From positions 1-15,259 of the forward strand of contig CAYZJD010000073.1 in NCBI GenBank assembly GCA_964478455.1: a DNA stretch of 15,259 nt. Reading direction: 5' to 3'. The position numbers were made by a program, and so were the translations under genes. Under the pieces are notes generated by a model that saw nothing but the letters and a program-made list of their open reading frames with translations, made no database searches and was not told the DNA's origin. The DNA comes from CAYZJD01 sp964478455 (GTDB lineage Bacteria > Acidobacteriota > Terriglobia > Bryobacterales > Bryobacteraceae). Positions 7,288 through 15,032 of this stretch are shown in pieces (position 1 is the first letter of the stretch; every line of letters starts with the position of its first letter).

Positions 7288-8310
7288 GTGTCCGAAAAGA
7301 AACTGAACTGCCCGCACTGCGGGCACGACGGGACGCCCGAGACCGCCACTTCCCCCCTGCAATCGTACGGGTTCAACTACCTCCAAGACGACGTCGTCTG
7401 CCGCGACGTCCAGGGGTATGACGACGCCGGCAAGCTCCGGCTTTCCCGCGACTTCAAGTGCGCGGGCGCCCCGGGTACGAATCCGCGGATTGAGTGCCGC
7501 AATTGCTGGCAGACTTTTCCCGCGCCGCCTGGCTTGGAGTGGATGGTCTCAACCGCGGCGCCCGGCGAGGCAGCCGAGCCATCGCTGCCGGCCGAGGCCG
7601 GGGAACTGCGCAATGCGGCCGAGCGCGTGACCGAGACCCTGGTGCAAGTGCTGAGCAGCGCAGTCAAGGAGGCGCAGCGGCTGGTGGCCGAACACGTGCG
7701 AAGGCTGGAAGCCACCGTCGCCGGTCTGGTAGGGACGGCCGAGGAAATCCCCGTGTTGCGGAGCGAACTGGCCGCCTTGCGCCAGCAGACGGATCCGCTG
7801 GTCGAGGCCGAGAGGCAACTCTCCTTCCGGCTGGCGCGCATGGAGGCCCGCCTCAACGGGCATGACGCCGTGTCGCGCGAGGATTTTCGGAAGCTCACGG
7901 AAGGACAGGAGCAGATCCGGCAGGCCTTGGAAGCGCAGGCGAGTGCCGCCGCTGACCTGGGTCAGACGGTGCGCCAGCTTCAGCAGAACACGCAAGCGTA
8001 TCAGGACCGTTTCGACAGAAGCACGGCCGAGGCCTCGGCCACCGTTGCCGAGATGAAGGAGCGGCTGGAGGCGCTCGACAGCCGACTCCGCGACAACATC
8101 GAGGCGTCCGAAGCGCTCCGCGTCGCCTGGACGGCAATCGAGGAGACGCAGCGGGCCGTAGGGAAGCGGCTCGACACCCAGGCGGAGGCCATCCGCGCGG
8201 TCCATCTCGCGCAGGATGTCCGCCGTGAAGAACTGCGCAGCGCGCTCCGGAAACTGGAGGACATCGCCGGGGGAATCAGCGTACCCAAGCCCTTGCCGGA
8301 GGATCTGTGA
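7288..8310 (+). CDS. Zinc-ribbon and coiled-coil protein of unknown function
   Basis: I do not recognise a named family. The 340-residue protein starts at GTG 7288 with a strong ribosome binding site, GAGGAG (7276-7281), 6 nt upstream. Residues 8-73 look like a zinc-binding module: C8-PH-C11 and C70-RN-C73 are the likely ligand pairs, with further Cys at 38 and 58. Aromatic and Gly residues around them (SYGFNYL, GLEW) suggest a small folded domain. Residues ~100-330 are almost entirely Ala/Glu/Arg/Leu/Gln with heptad-like spacing, so a long coiled coil is expected, as in scaffold or oligomerising proteins. There is no signal peptide or membrane segment, so it is cytosolic. The next gene follows after 60 bp on the same strand, so the two probably act together. 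Role unknown. Confidence 0.75.
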   Translation: MSEKKLNCPHCGHDGTPETATSPLQSYGFNYLQDDVVCRDVQGYDDAGKLRLSRDFKCAGAPGTNPRIECRNCWQTFPAPPGLEWMVSTAAPGEAAEPSLPAEAGELRNAAERVTETLVQVLSSAVKEAQRLVAEHVRRLEATVAGLVGTAEEIPVLRSELAALRQQTDPLVEAERQLSFRLARMEARLNGHDAVSREDFRKLTEGQEQIRQALEAQASAAADLGQTVRQLQQNTQAYQDRFDRSTAEASATVAEMKERLEALDSRLRDNIEASEALRVAWTAIEETQRAVGKRLDTQAEAIRAVHLAQDVRREELRSALRKLEDIAGGISVPKPLPEDL

Positions 8311-8319
8311 CAGTGAAGC

Positions 8320-8363
8320 GCCGGTCCCCGTCCGGCTCCGCGGCACGGCCTGGCTTCGCGGAG
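8320..8363 (+). promoter_or_regulatory. Hairpins that would mask the ribosome binding site of the next gene
   Basis: Within the 60-bp gap, GCCGG-N7-CCGGC (8320-8336) forms one hairpin and CTCCGCG-N14-CGCGGAG (8336-8363) another; the two share only base 8336. The right arm of the second contains GGAG (8360-8363), the ribosome binding site 7 nt before ATG 8371. Ribosomes finishing the upstream gene at 8310 would stop close to this structure. This is visible base pairing; its regulatory effect is inference. Confidence 0.4.
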
Positions 8364-8370
8364 ACTTTGC

Positions 8371-9465
8371 ATGGCCACGTTTGAGTTCATCTCGTCGGAG
8401 GAACTCCGGCGGTCGCTCGAAACGGACACAGAGGAACTTGTCGCGTGCATGGAAGCGCGCGCCTGGAAGGCGGCGCACGTGCTGGCGGGCAGCATCATCC
8501 AGACGGTGCTGGTCGATTACCTGTGCTCTTTCGGGCACGCCAGCGAAGCCGACCTGCTCAAGATGAGCTTCACGGAACTGCTGGCGTTTTGCCGCGACCT
8601 CGACGTGCTGTCATCGAGGACCGTGGACCTGTCGGCCTCGATCAGCTCGTACCTGAACTTCATCCACCCGAACGGTCGGATCCGCCTCCATGAAACCGCC
8701 ACCGAGAACCGGGCGCGCATCGCCCAGGCGCTGCTCGAAATCATCGTGAACGAGATCGCCGTCCGGCGGCAGATCACGAGCGGCGCCACCGCCGAGCAGA
8801 TTGTGGCCAAGCTCCAGGCCGATCCATCGGCGGCCGCAATCATCCACCACCTCATCCGGAAGACGAGCCAGCACGAGTTGAAGCGGCTGCTGCTGGAAGT
8901 CGCTCCCAAGACCTACCTTGAGCTGGCCCAGACGCCGGCGGCCGAGACCGCGCCGGTGCTTCGCAACATTCAACAGTGCTTCCGTTTGGGCTTCGAGTTG
9001 GCGCCCGAGGAATTGAAGCAGCAGGTGGCGCGGAGATTCATCTCCGTCCTCGAGGAGGAGAGTGAGTTCGCGGTGCGCGTATACGAAACGTGCCTGTTCC
9101 GCGCCTCCGACCTGCGCTACCTAGACGAGAACGACCGGAACGTCGTGAAAGCGCACTTCTTCGCCAGCCTTGCCGCGGAGGTGACGCCGGCGCTGCTGGA
9201 AGCGGCGGCGGGCATCGGAAGCCACTTAGTCTCGGACGAGGACACGCGTGCGTTCTTTGTGCCGCTTGTGATGCGCCTGCTGGAGACCGATCGAGAGCCG
9301 CTGCGCGCCGCCATCCTCAAGCGCTTCCGCGAGGAGTATGCCCGCGCCTCGGAGACGAGCCGGCGCTCCGTGCTGAGCTGGCTGAACCGGCTCAAAGTTT
9401 TCCTTTCGCGGGAAGAGCGCCACCCAGCAGTCGCGGCCCTGGAACTACTCGAGGCGACGCTGTAG
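8371..9465 (+). CDS. All-helical protein with HEPN/DUF4145-like N-terminal domain, unknown function
   Basis: The protein has 364 residues, with GGAG 7 nt before the ATG. Residues ~15-135 resemble HEPN-type helical domains of the DUF4145 kind: a long helix (AAHVLAGSIIQTVLVDYL, 34-51), a LLKMSFTELLAFC stretch, then SYLNFIHPNGRIRL (93-106) and a closing helix rich in Ala and Ile. In active HEPN ribonucleases the motif is RN-x-x-x-H or a close variant; here Leu95 precedes Asn96 while His99 and Pro100 are kept, so catalysis is doubtful. Residues ~150-364 are predicted alpha-helical repeats, possibly HEAT-like, with no Cys-rich or nucleotide-binding motif. Similar HEPN proteins often belong to defence or RNA-processing systems, but nothing adjacent confirms that. 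Its only obvious partner is the zinc-ribbon protein upstream. Confidence 0.7.
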   Translation: MATFEFISSEELRRSLETDTEELVACMEARAWKAAHVLAGSIIQTVLVDYLCSFGHASEADLLKMSFTELLAFCRDLDVLSSRTVDLSASISSYLNFIHPNGRIRLHETATENRARIAQALLEIIVNEIAVRRQITSGATAEQIVAKLQADPSAAAIIHHLIRKTSQHELKRLLLEVAPKTYLELAQTPAAETAPVLRNIQQCFRLGFELAPEELKQQVARRFISVLEEESEFAVRVYETCLFRASDLRYLDENDRNVVKAHFFASLAAEVTPALLEAAAGIGSHLVSDEDTRAFFVPLVMRLLETDREPLRAAILKRFREEYARASETSRRSVLSWLNRLKVFLSREERHPAVAALELLEATL

Positions 9466-9490
9466 GCGGGCGAGACGTCTCAGGACGCCT
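9464..9490. terminator. Possible bidirectional terminator hairpin between convergent genes
   Basis: The perfect palindrome GAGACGTCTC (9472-9481) is flanked by complementary AGGCG (9464-9468) and CGCCT (9486-9490). It spans the 14-bp gap between the helical-protein stop at 9465 and the ApnO-like stop at 9480. There is no T-tract on either strand, so termination is only suggested by position. Confidence 0.3.
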
Positions 9491-10325
9491 GCGGCGGGTG
9501 CAGCATCGTGCCGATCGCTTCTTTGAGAACTTCAGGCTCGAAGACGCGCTTCCAGTCGGGCCGGATGATTTCTTTCGTGCCCCACTCGATCGCAAGTCTG
9601 GCGGCGTCGGAGAACGGCGATTTCTCGGCGCCGAAAACGATGGCCAGCGCGATCTGAGCGTGGCCGGCCATGAACGCCTCAGCCGCCTCGCGGGGCACGC
9701 CCTTCCCGATGGCGGCGTCGAGCGACGCCCTCATCAGCGTGGCCGCCGTCGCTACGACGATCTCCGACATGGCCGGCTCGAGCAGCGCGAACTGTTCCGG
9801 CGTGACGCGGTGTGCTTGTCGGACGGGCGCGAAAACGACCTGGCACAGCTCCAAGCCCGCGGCGAACTCCTCCTCCGAGCCGGAGATCAGCGAGACCAGA
9901 ATGTCCTGGACGGCGATGCCGCCGAAGTAGTCCCGGCGGGCCTCCTGGGTTGCCTGCTCGGTGAAGAACGGCGGGTGGCACGGGTGCGTGATCATCATCG
10001 TGATGTCAGCGCGCTCCGGCAACTCGCCGACGTAAGCCGCCGCGGCGTCGAGCATGATCAGCGTTCCGCGGCTCCTCATGTGCGGGACGCACTCGGCCGA
10101 GATGCGGCCGATGAGCGCGTCCGGCGCCGCCAGCAGCACGAAGTCCGCTTCGGGCAGCACCTCGCCGAGCGGCGTCACATGCCAGCCCATCCGCTCGAGG
10201 GCAAGCGCCCGGTCGGGATTGTTCTCGCACAGCAGGACACGGTATTCCGAACGACCGGCGAGCTTCTCCGCTGCGCGGGCGCCCATCTTTCCGCCCGCCC
10301 CAACAATAACGACCGTCTTCATCAT
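9480..10325 (-). CDS. apnO: D-apionate oxidoisomerase-like protein (PGDH-C family)
   Basis: The product has 281 residues. The N-terminus is a Rossmann fold with GAGGKMG (9-15) and the motif D61-FVLLAAPD-69. The stretch HPCHPPFF (114-121) and the C-terminal helical domain with HRVTPEQFALLEPAMSE are, as I recall them, hallmarks of ApnO. ApnO is an NAD-dependent enzyme that oxidises and rearranges D-apionate to 3-oxo-isoapionate in D-apiose breakdown. The start ATG at 10325 (or 10322) follows GGGAGG by 5 nt (or 8 nt). It is the last gene of a five-gene minus-strand operon, separated from the RhaT-like gene by a REP-like repeat, and is the least tightly coupled member. Homologues are often annotated only as a phosphogluconate dehydrogenase C-terminal-domain protein; the neighbouring ApnL-like gene favours the apionate role. 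Confidence 0.75.
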   Translation of the reverse strand: MMKTVVIVGAGGKMGARAAEKLAGRSEYRVLLCENNPDRALALERMGWHVTPLGEVLPEADFVLLAAPDALIGRISAECVPHMRSRGTLIMLDAAAAYVGELPERADITMMITHPCHPPFFTEQATQEARRDYFGGIAVQDILVSLISGSEEEFAAGLELCQVVFAPVRQAHRVTPEQFALLEPAMSEIVVATAATLMRASLDAAIGKGVPREAAEAFMAGHAQIALAIVFGAEKSPFSDAARLAIEWGTKEIIRPDWKRVFEPEVLKEAIGTMLHPPQAS

Positions 10326-10342
10326 GATTGCCTCCCTGAATT

Positions 10343-10428
10343 CGGTGACAGGCTACGCAATTCCCGATTATTCGGCGAAGTGCCACACCTCGGCTCGGGA
10401 AAAATCGGGGATTGCGTGCCTGTCACCG
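10343..10428. repeat. REP-like imperfect inverted repeat (BIME-type element)
   Basis: The arms at 10343-10368 and 10404-10428 are reverse complements over about 25 bp with one mismatch and one extra base; they begin CGGTGACAGGC and end GCCTGTCACCG. The 35-bp centre can pair further (TCGGCGAA, CCTCGGC, TCGGGAA). This is the layout of REP/BIME palindromes mobilised by REP-associated tyrosine transposases. The right arm contains the TGA stop (10425-10423) of the RhaT-like gene. It may also stabilise mRNA or weaken expression of the last operon gene. The family assignment is recall plus pattern; only one copy is in this window. Confidence 0.65.
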
Positions 10429-11445
10429 GTTTTGGCTTGAGATGATGGTGATGGCCACGATCAGCAGGCCGATGCCGGCCAGCGAGTAAAGGTAGGCCTT
10501 CCTCGGCGCTCCGGTCCACTCGCCGCTCACCGCGCCGAGCACGTTCGACGTAATCAGGCTCATCGACATAAACAGCGGCCAGCCGACGATGCCGCCGAGG
10601 GGGCCGAGCAGGGTGGCCCCCGTCCCGTACACCATGAAGCTGCCGAAGCAAACCACGCCCATCACCGTTCCGCCGGCCCAATGGCCAGCCGGCGTGTTGG
10701 ATCGCGCGAACAGGTTCCAGGTACGGTTCTTGAACAGCAGAATCACGCACCAGCCGGCGTTGGCGACGAAGCCAGCGGTGAGCGCGAGGCTCCAGATGGC
10801 GTTGGACGCCAGGGCCGGCGCGGCCCCGAATTCCAGCGCCTTCCGCTGCAATTCCTCTCCGAAGACGAAAGCGAAATTCAGCATCGGCGAAAAGATCCCG
10901 GAGAGGATGCAGATCAGCAGGCCGGCCGCGAAGCTGGATTTCAGCGCTTGCGACGCGGCCGGAGGCGATGCCTGCTCGCGCAGCCGGCCGGCTTTGGCGC
11001 ACAGCACGATGCCGGCGATGACGATCAGCGTGCCGATCATCAACGCCTGGCCCTGCCGGGTCCACAGCCGCTCCGGATGAAGCACGAGAAGCGGCAGGAA
11101 CGTGCCGATCGGCGCGATCAGGCCGAGGATGAGGCCATAGCCGACGGCAAGGCCCATACGATTCACGCCCAGGCCGAACAGCACCGAGCCGACGCCCCAG
11201 CCGAATCCGAACAGCAGCACCTTGAGGATGACAGCGGCCGAGGCCAGCATGAAGATCTCGCCCAGGCGCGGCACCGCCGCCGGCGCCATGATCCACGGCG
11301 TGATGATCAGGCCGGTGACGGAATACACGAGCCAGGAATTTTCCCAACGCCAGGCGTGCATCCGCTTCATCGGGAGTACAAAACTGCCATTGAGAAAGCC
11401 GCCGGTCAGCACTCCGGCAACGCCCCATCCTATGTCAGGCGCCAT
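10423..11445 (-). CDS. rhaT: RhaT-family sugar/proton symporter
   Basis: This 340-residue, very hydrophobic protein has about ten membrane helices, matching the L-rhamnose/proton symporter family (RhaT, PF06379) in length and pattern. Recognisable stretches are the N-terminal GGFLNGSFVLPMKRMHAWRW with ENSW following, LLFGFGWGVGSVLFGLGVNR, and the closing helix. The start ATG at 11445 has AAGGAG 6 nt upstream. It begins 23 bp after the ApnL-like gene in the same operon. Because the neighbours look like apionate enzymes and no rhamnose genes are present, I infer that it imports apiose, apionate or a related plant sugar rather than rhamnose; the gene symbol denotes the family only. Its last residue and stop codon lie within the REP-like repeat, so the C-terminus may have been altered by insertion of that element. 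Confidence 0.8.
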   Translation of the reverse strand: MAPDIGWGVAGVLTGGFLNGSFVLPMKRMHAWRWENSWLVYSVTGLIITPWIMAPAAVPRLGEIFMLASAAVILKVLLFGFGWGVGSVLFGLGVNRMGLAVGYGLILGLIAPIGTFLPLLVLHPERLWTRQGQALMIGTLIVIAGIVLCAKAGRLREQASPPAASQALKSSFAAGLLICILSGIFSPMLNFAFVFGEELQRKALEFGAAPALASNAIWSLALTAGFVANAGWCVILLFKNRTWNLFARSNTPAGHWAGGTVMGVVCFGSFMVYGTGATLLGPLGGIVGWPLFMSMSLITSNVLGAVSGEWTGAPRKAYLYSLAGIGLLIVAITIISSQNR

Positions 11446-11468
11446 CCGTTGCTCCTTAACTTACTAAC

Positions 11469-13409
11469 TCAGCCGCCGGAGTCAATCCTCAGAATTCCGA
11501 ACGGTCGCAGCAGGAACTCCAGCCAGTGGCCGGTGACTTCGAGCGGCTCGCCGTGCCCGGCGCGGAAGGCGTCCGAAGAACTCGTCGCCTGCTCGAAGAT
11601 TGTCTCATCGAGGCGCTTTACCCACACCCTCCGCCCGAGGCCCTCCGCGCGCAGCCGCAGCGGCTGAGGCTCCGGAGAGAAGCTCGCGAGCAGTATCCGC
11701 AACCGCCCGTCCTTGCGCAGCGCCAGCCCGTCGGCGGCGAGCGGCAGACTCGACTGCGCCGGCAGCACTTCGGCGCCGGTGAACTCGCCGAGGTCGGCGA
11801 ACACGTGATACATGGGGAACACCGCCCCGGGCCGGGAGCGGAAACGCTCCGGCAGCGGTGATCCGGCGGCGGTCTCCATGACGCCGCGCCAGCCGGTGGT
11901 CTCGAAGTAAGTCAGGGAGGCCACGCCGCTTTCGGCGAAATACTTCACGCTTGCCAGGGTCCAGGCTGCGCCGAACAACGACATCTGCCGCGGGTCCACC
12001 TGCGGGGGAAGTTCACCCGGAGCCGGTGGAGGCTCCGGGCCGGTTGCATCTGGGTTGAACCGTGGCTTGAAGGTGACCGGGCTCACCACGATCGGCACGC
12101 GGCCCAGAAACTGCCGCGCGCTCTCGACAATGGACGCTCCGGTTGCGGCGTTCTCCACCAGCGAGGCGTTGTCGAAAGCATGGACCTGCGGATTGACGGA
12201 GAAGCAGGCCTCGTCGAGCAGGGAAGGGTGGGGGCGGTCCCGGTTCAACTCCGTGAAATAGACGTTGGTCCCGGAAGCGATCCGGGCCCGCGGGTCGTAC
12301 TTCGAAAGACGGTCGCGCGCCAGCCGCACCCATTTCGGCGGCGTCGATTTCTCGCTAGCGTGAAAGACGAGCCAGCGCACGACTCGTGGCTCGACTTGCC
12401 GCAGCCTTCCAAGCAGGGCTTCGAGTTCCGTTTGGCCCGAATCCGAGAGCGTCACAGCGACTTCGAGGGGGACGCCCAGCGCTTTGGACTCGGACGTAGC
12501 CCGCCGCAGCGCCGCGTCGTAGTCCGCGGAGAAATTCAGGTCCACGCGCAGGTGCGCCAGGTTCAGCACTTTGAGCAACGCGATCTCTCTTGACGAGAGG
12601 GGCTGTCCGTGGCTGGCCGAGCTTAGCCCGATCCGAGGCAGCGGGGCCGCCTTCTCGCGGGCGATGGTGAACTCAACCGCGTCGCCTCGCCCAGTTGCGC
12701 GCGCCGCTGGCTTGCCGCAAAGCGATAGCCGCACCGACTGTCGGATCTCGGTCCCAGCCTTCACCTCCACGGGAAACGGGAGCCGCAACGGCGTGCCGTA
12801 AGTCTTGTAACTGGCGTCGCACCAGTTGCGGTGGTCCTCCATCTCGAAGACCTCGCCGGAGAACCGCACCTCTGCGGTCACGCCCGGCTCGACCTCGTGC
12901 GAGATCGCCCTGATGTCGAGAAACGGCTGGTCGGATGCAACGTACCTGGGAAACACGCCGCGCTCGGTGGAGCCGTCCGCTTTCTCGACCGTGCAGGGGC
13001 GGCCGGCGCATTCGCGGATCGGATGGAGCACGCAGAAGCCGATCCGGTTGCGTAGGAAGCTGGTCAGCGCCTTGCCGTCCATGGAGAACGTCACCATGCC
13101 GTCGCGCGCGCCGGTGATCGTCCCGCTCCAGCGGAAGTGGATTTCCCCTTGCCGGTGATCCGACTCGTAGCGGATCTCGAACTCGTCTTCGCTCTTGCGG
13201 ATCGACAGGTTCGAGAGCGCTCCGGCCACGGTGCCCCAGTTCCGGTCTCGTATGGCGACATAGACGCGGCGCAAAATCTCGTTGCCGCCGAGCCGGATAT
13301 AGCGCAAATCTCCCCGCTCGAAGATCATCTCGAGCGGGCCGGCGCGCAGCGGTGTCCGTTCCGGCAGCGGCTCTTCGGTTCCGTAGTAGAGGACGTTCTT
13401 CGGCGTCAT
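11469..13409 (-). CDS. apnL: D-apionate lactonase-like protein, three domains
   Basis: The product has 646 residues. The start ATG at 13409 overlaps the SDR stop as ATGA, with GAGG just upstream. The frame is open further 5' to 13931, but that part is antiphase SDR sequence. Residues 1-~215 form a beta-rich domain with LRYIRLGGNEILRRVYVAIR, DRNWGT, GFCVLHPI and EMEDHRNWCDASYKTY (189-204). Residues ~225-540 look like a TIM barrel with LAHLRVDLNF and YFETTGWRGVME near its end. The last ~90 residues are a beta domain. This N-barrel-C layout and the DRNWGT/EMEDHRNW motifs match my recollection of ApnL, which hydrolyses D-apionolactone to D-apionate. The ApnO-like gene two genes downstream supports this. 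No signal peptide is seen, so it is cytosolic. Alternative: another unclassified glycosidase-like barrel protein. Confidence 0.7.
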   Translation of the reverse strand: MTPKNVLYYGTEEPLPERTPLRAGPLEMIFERGDLRYIRLGGNEILRRVYVAIRDRNWGTVAGALSNLSIRKSEDEFEIRYESDHRQGEIHFRWSGTITGARDGMVTFSMDGKALTSFLRNRIGFCVLHPIRECAGRPCTVEKADGSTERGVFPRYVASDQPFLDIRAISHEVEPGVTAEVRFSGEVFEMEDHRNWCDASYKTYGTPLRLPFPVEVKAGTEIRQSVRLSLCGKPAARATGRGDAVEFTIAREKAAPLPRIGLSSASHGQPLSSREIALLKVLNLAHLRVDLNFSADYDAALRRATSESKALGVPLEVAVTLSDSGQTELEALLGRLRQVEPRVVRWLVFHASEKSTPPKWVRLARDRLSKYDPRARIASGTNVYFTELNRDRPHPSLLDEACFSVNPQVHAFDNASLVENAATGASIVESARQFLGRVPIVVSPVTFKPRFNPDATGPEPPPAPGELPPQVDPRQMSLFGAAWTLASVKYFAESGVASLTYFETTGWRGVMETAAGSPLPERFRSRPGAVFPMYHVFADLGEFTGAEVLPAQSSLPLAADGLALRKDGRLRILLASFSPEPQPLRLRAEGLGRRVWVKRLDETIFEQATSSSDAFRAGHGEPLEVTGHWLEFLLRPFGILRIDSGG

Positions 13410-14179
13410 TTCCTCATTGTGAGCGGCATGTTCAGACCTTGCCCGCCGTCCACGCTGATGACCTGCCCGGTCACGTGAGCCGCCTCTTCGCTCGCCAGGT
13501 ACGCGACCAAGTGTGCGTGGTCCTCCGGTTCGGCCATCCTGCCCGCCGGGATCAACTCTTCGTAATCGGCGAGGTTGACTCCCCTGGCGACGGCCGACTG
13601 CATCAGCATCTCGGTCCGTGTCATGCCGGGGCACAGGCAGTTCACCGTGATGCCGTGCGGCGCCATCTCGACCGCAAGGCACCGCGTGAAGTGGATGACC
13701 GCGGCCTTCGCCGAGCAGTAGCCGATCTGGTTGGTTCGCACGATGAGGCCGGCGATGGAGGCGACGTTCACGATCCGGCCGGCGCGCCGTGGGATCATCC
13801 GGCGAACGGCCGCCTGCGAGCAGAGGAAAGTGCCTTTGACATCGACGGCGAAGTCGGCGTCCCAGGCCTCTTCGCTCAGCTCCGCCGCCGGCGCAGCGTG
13901 ATAGACGCCGGCATTGTTCACCAGCAGCCAAAGCGGGCCGAGTTCCTCCTCGGCCCGGGCGATCATCGCCTCAGCCTCCGCTTTCCCTGTCACGTCGCAG
14001 GACAGTGCAGCAGCCTTGTGCCCGGCCTGGCGCAACTGGCCGGCGACGCGCTCCGCCGCCTCGGTGTTCACGTCATTCACGCCGACCGCCATGCCCTTGG
14101 AGGCGAGAACGCGCGCGATCACTTCGCCGATGCCGCGGCCCGCTCCCGTAACAGCGGCGGCCCGTCCCTGGAGGCTCAC
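13406..14179 (-). CDS. Short-chain dehydrogenase/reductase (SDR), likely NAD-dependent
   Basis: This classical SDR has 257 residues, with TGAGRGIG (11-18), NNAG (88-91), Ser141, and Y154-CSA-K158. Asp36 at the end of the second beta strand favours NAD over NADP. The catalytic-tetrad Asn before VKG is replaced by Asp113 (VDVKG). GTG 14179 is the start, preceded by GGAGG 7 nt upstream; its GTGA overlaps the TGA of the TIM-barrel gene, and its own TGA overlaps the next ATG, so all three are translationally coupled. In the operon it could oxidise D-apiose to apionolactone, the step done by a Gfo/Idh/MocA enzyme (ApsD) in described clusters, or reduce L-erythrulose formed downstream. Sequence alone does not choose between them. 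Confidence 0.87.
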   Translation of the reverse strand: MSLQGRAAAVTGAGRGIGEVIARVLASKGMAVGVNDVNTEAAERVAGQLRQAGHKAAALSCDVTGKAEAEAMIARAEEELGPLWLLVNNAGVYHAAPAAELSEEAWDADFAVDVKGTFLCSQAAVRRMIPRRAGRIVNVASIAGLIVRTNQIGYCSAKAAVIHFTRCLAVEMAPHGITVNCLCPGMTRTEMLMQSAVARGVNLADYEELIPAGRMAEPEDHAHLVAYLASEEAAHVTGQVISVDGGQGLNMPLTMRK

Positions 14180-15024
14180 GCGCGCGCCTCCGCGAACACC
14201 CGGCGAAGGAAGGCGGCGGTTTTCCGCGCCGCCGGCTCCGGGTCGCCCTCCGGCGCGAGGACCACCGAGGCGGAGCCCTCGAAGCCCTCCTCGCGCAGCA
14301 CTTTGACGATGCGCGGCCAGTCCAGGCGGCTGCGGTCTTCGAGCACTCCCGGCGGCCAGCGGCTCGGGTCATAGAGGTGGATGTGCTTCGCCTGGCCGCG
14401 AGCGGCGCGGATGCCGTGCTCGATCGAGGGCTCCGATTCGGCCAGCTCGTAAGTGTCCATCATGACGCTGAAGGAAGGACTGCCGATGCGGTCAACCCAA
14501 GCCATCGCCTCGTCCATCGTGTTGATGTAAGCGGTCACGCCCGGATCGGCGGGCTCGAGCATGATCACGGCACCGGCTTTCTCCGCATGTGCCGCCAGTT
14601 CGCCGAAGACGTCGCCGGCAAGGCGGTCCATGTCCTCTCGCGACGCGCCGGGAATCCCTTTGCCGCGGGAGGCCCCCAACCCGACCCGCGCGCGGAAGTG
14701 CCCGGCGAAATCCAGCATGCTCTTGAAGGCCTCAATCGAGCGGCGGCGCGCGCCCGGGTCCTGGTGCAGCAGCGCCAGGCCCTGCACCGCCATACGACCG
14801 GTGTTCACCACCGGCATCGCGGCGCCGGCGGCGGAAAGCGCGCGCTCCATTGTTGCCGGGTCGGGCACGCGCTCCGGATCAGGCATGAACTCGATGCCGT
14901 CAAAGCCCCAATCCACCGCGCGCCGCGCGAGTTCTTCGAGCGATCCGGTAAGCACCTTGACGATGAAACCGAGCGGCGCAATGTCGGGCGTGGAGGAGAA
15001 CAAGCAGAAACAGATGCGCGGCAT
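14176..15024 (-). CDS. TIM-barrel sugar isomerase/epimerase family enzyme, candidate 3-oxo-isoapionate decarboxylase
   Basis: The product has 282 residues of the AP-endonuclease-2-like TIM-barrel superfamily (PF01261), which includes xylose isomerase-like enzymes. The expected divalent-metal ligands are visible: E157 (VIMLEPAD), D190 (MMDTYE), H216 (HIHLYD) and E259 (APEGD). The ATG at 15024 was chosen because GAGGA lies 6 nt upstream and the barrel's first strand (ICFCLFSS) starts at once; an ATG at 15075 is in frame but unsupported. In described D-apiose pathways, OiaC, a decarboxylase of 3-oxo-isoapionate to L-erythrulose, belongs to this superfamily. With ApnL- and ApnO-like genes in the same operon that role is attractive, but hydroxypyruvate isomerase-like or sugar epimerase activity is equally compatible with the motifs. 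First structural gene of the operon. Confidence 0.82.
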   Translation of the reverse strand: MPRICFCLFSSTPDIAPLGFIVKVLTGSLEELARRAVDWGFDGIEFMPDPERVPDPATMERALSAAGAAMPVVNTGRMAVQGLALLHQDPGARRRSIEAFKSMLDFAGHFRARVGLGASRGKGIPGASREDMDRLAGDVFGELAAHAEKAGAVIMLEPADPGVTAYINTMDEAMAWVDRIGSPSFSVMMDTYELAESEPSIEHGIRAARGQAKHIHLYDPSRWPPGVLEDRSRLDWPRIVKVLREEGFEGSASVVLAPEGDPEPAARKTAAFLRRVFAEARA

Positions 15025-15032
15025 GGCGGTCC

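Noticed and set aside
9090..10445. 451-codon plus-strand frame
   Set aside because: It starts inside the helical-protein gene and runs antisense through the ApnO-like gene; no recognisable protein features.
13410..13931. N-terminal extension of the ApnL-like protein to an upstream ATG
   Set aside because: The extension runs within the SDR gene in another frame and is low-quality protein sequence; the ATGA overlap at 13406-13409 is the natural start.
13352..14374. 340-codon plus-strand frame
   Set aside because: It is antisense to the SDR gene, which has a complete catalytic and cofactor motif set.
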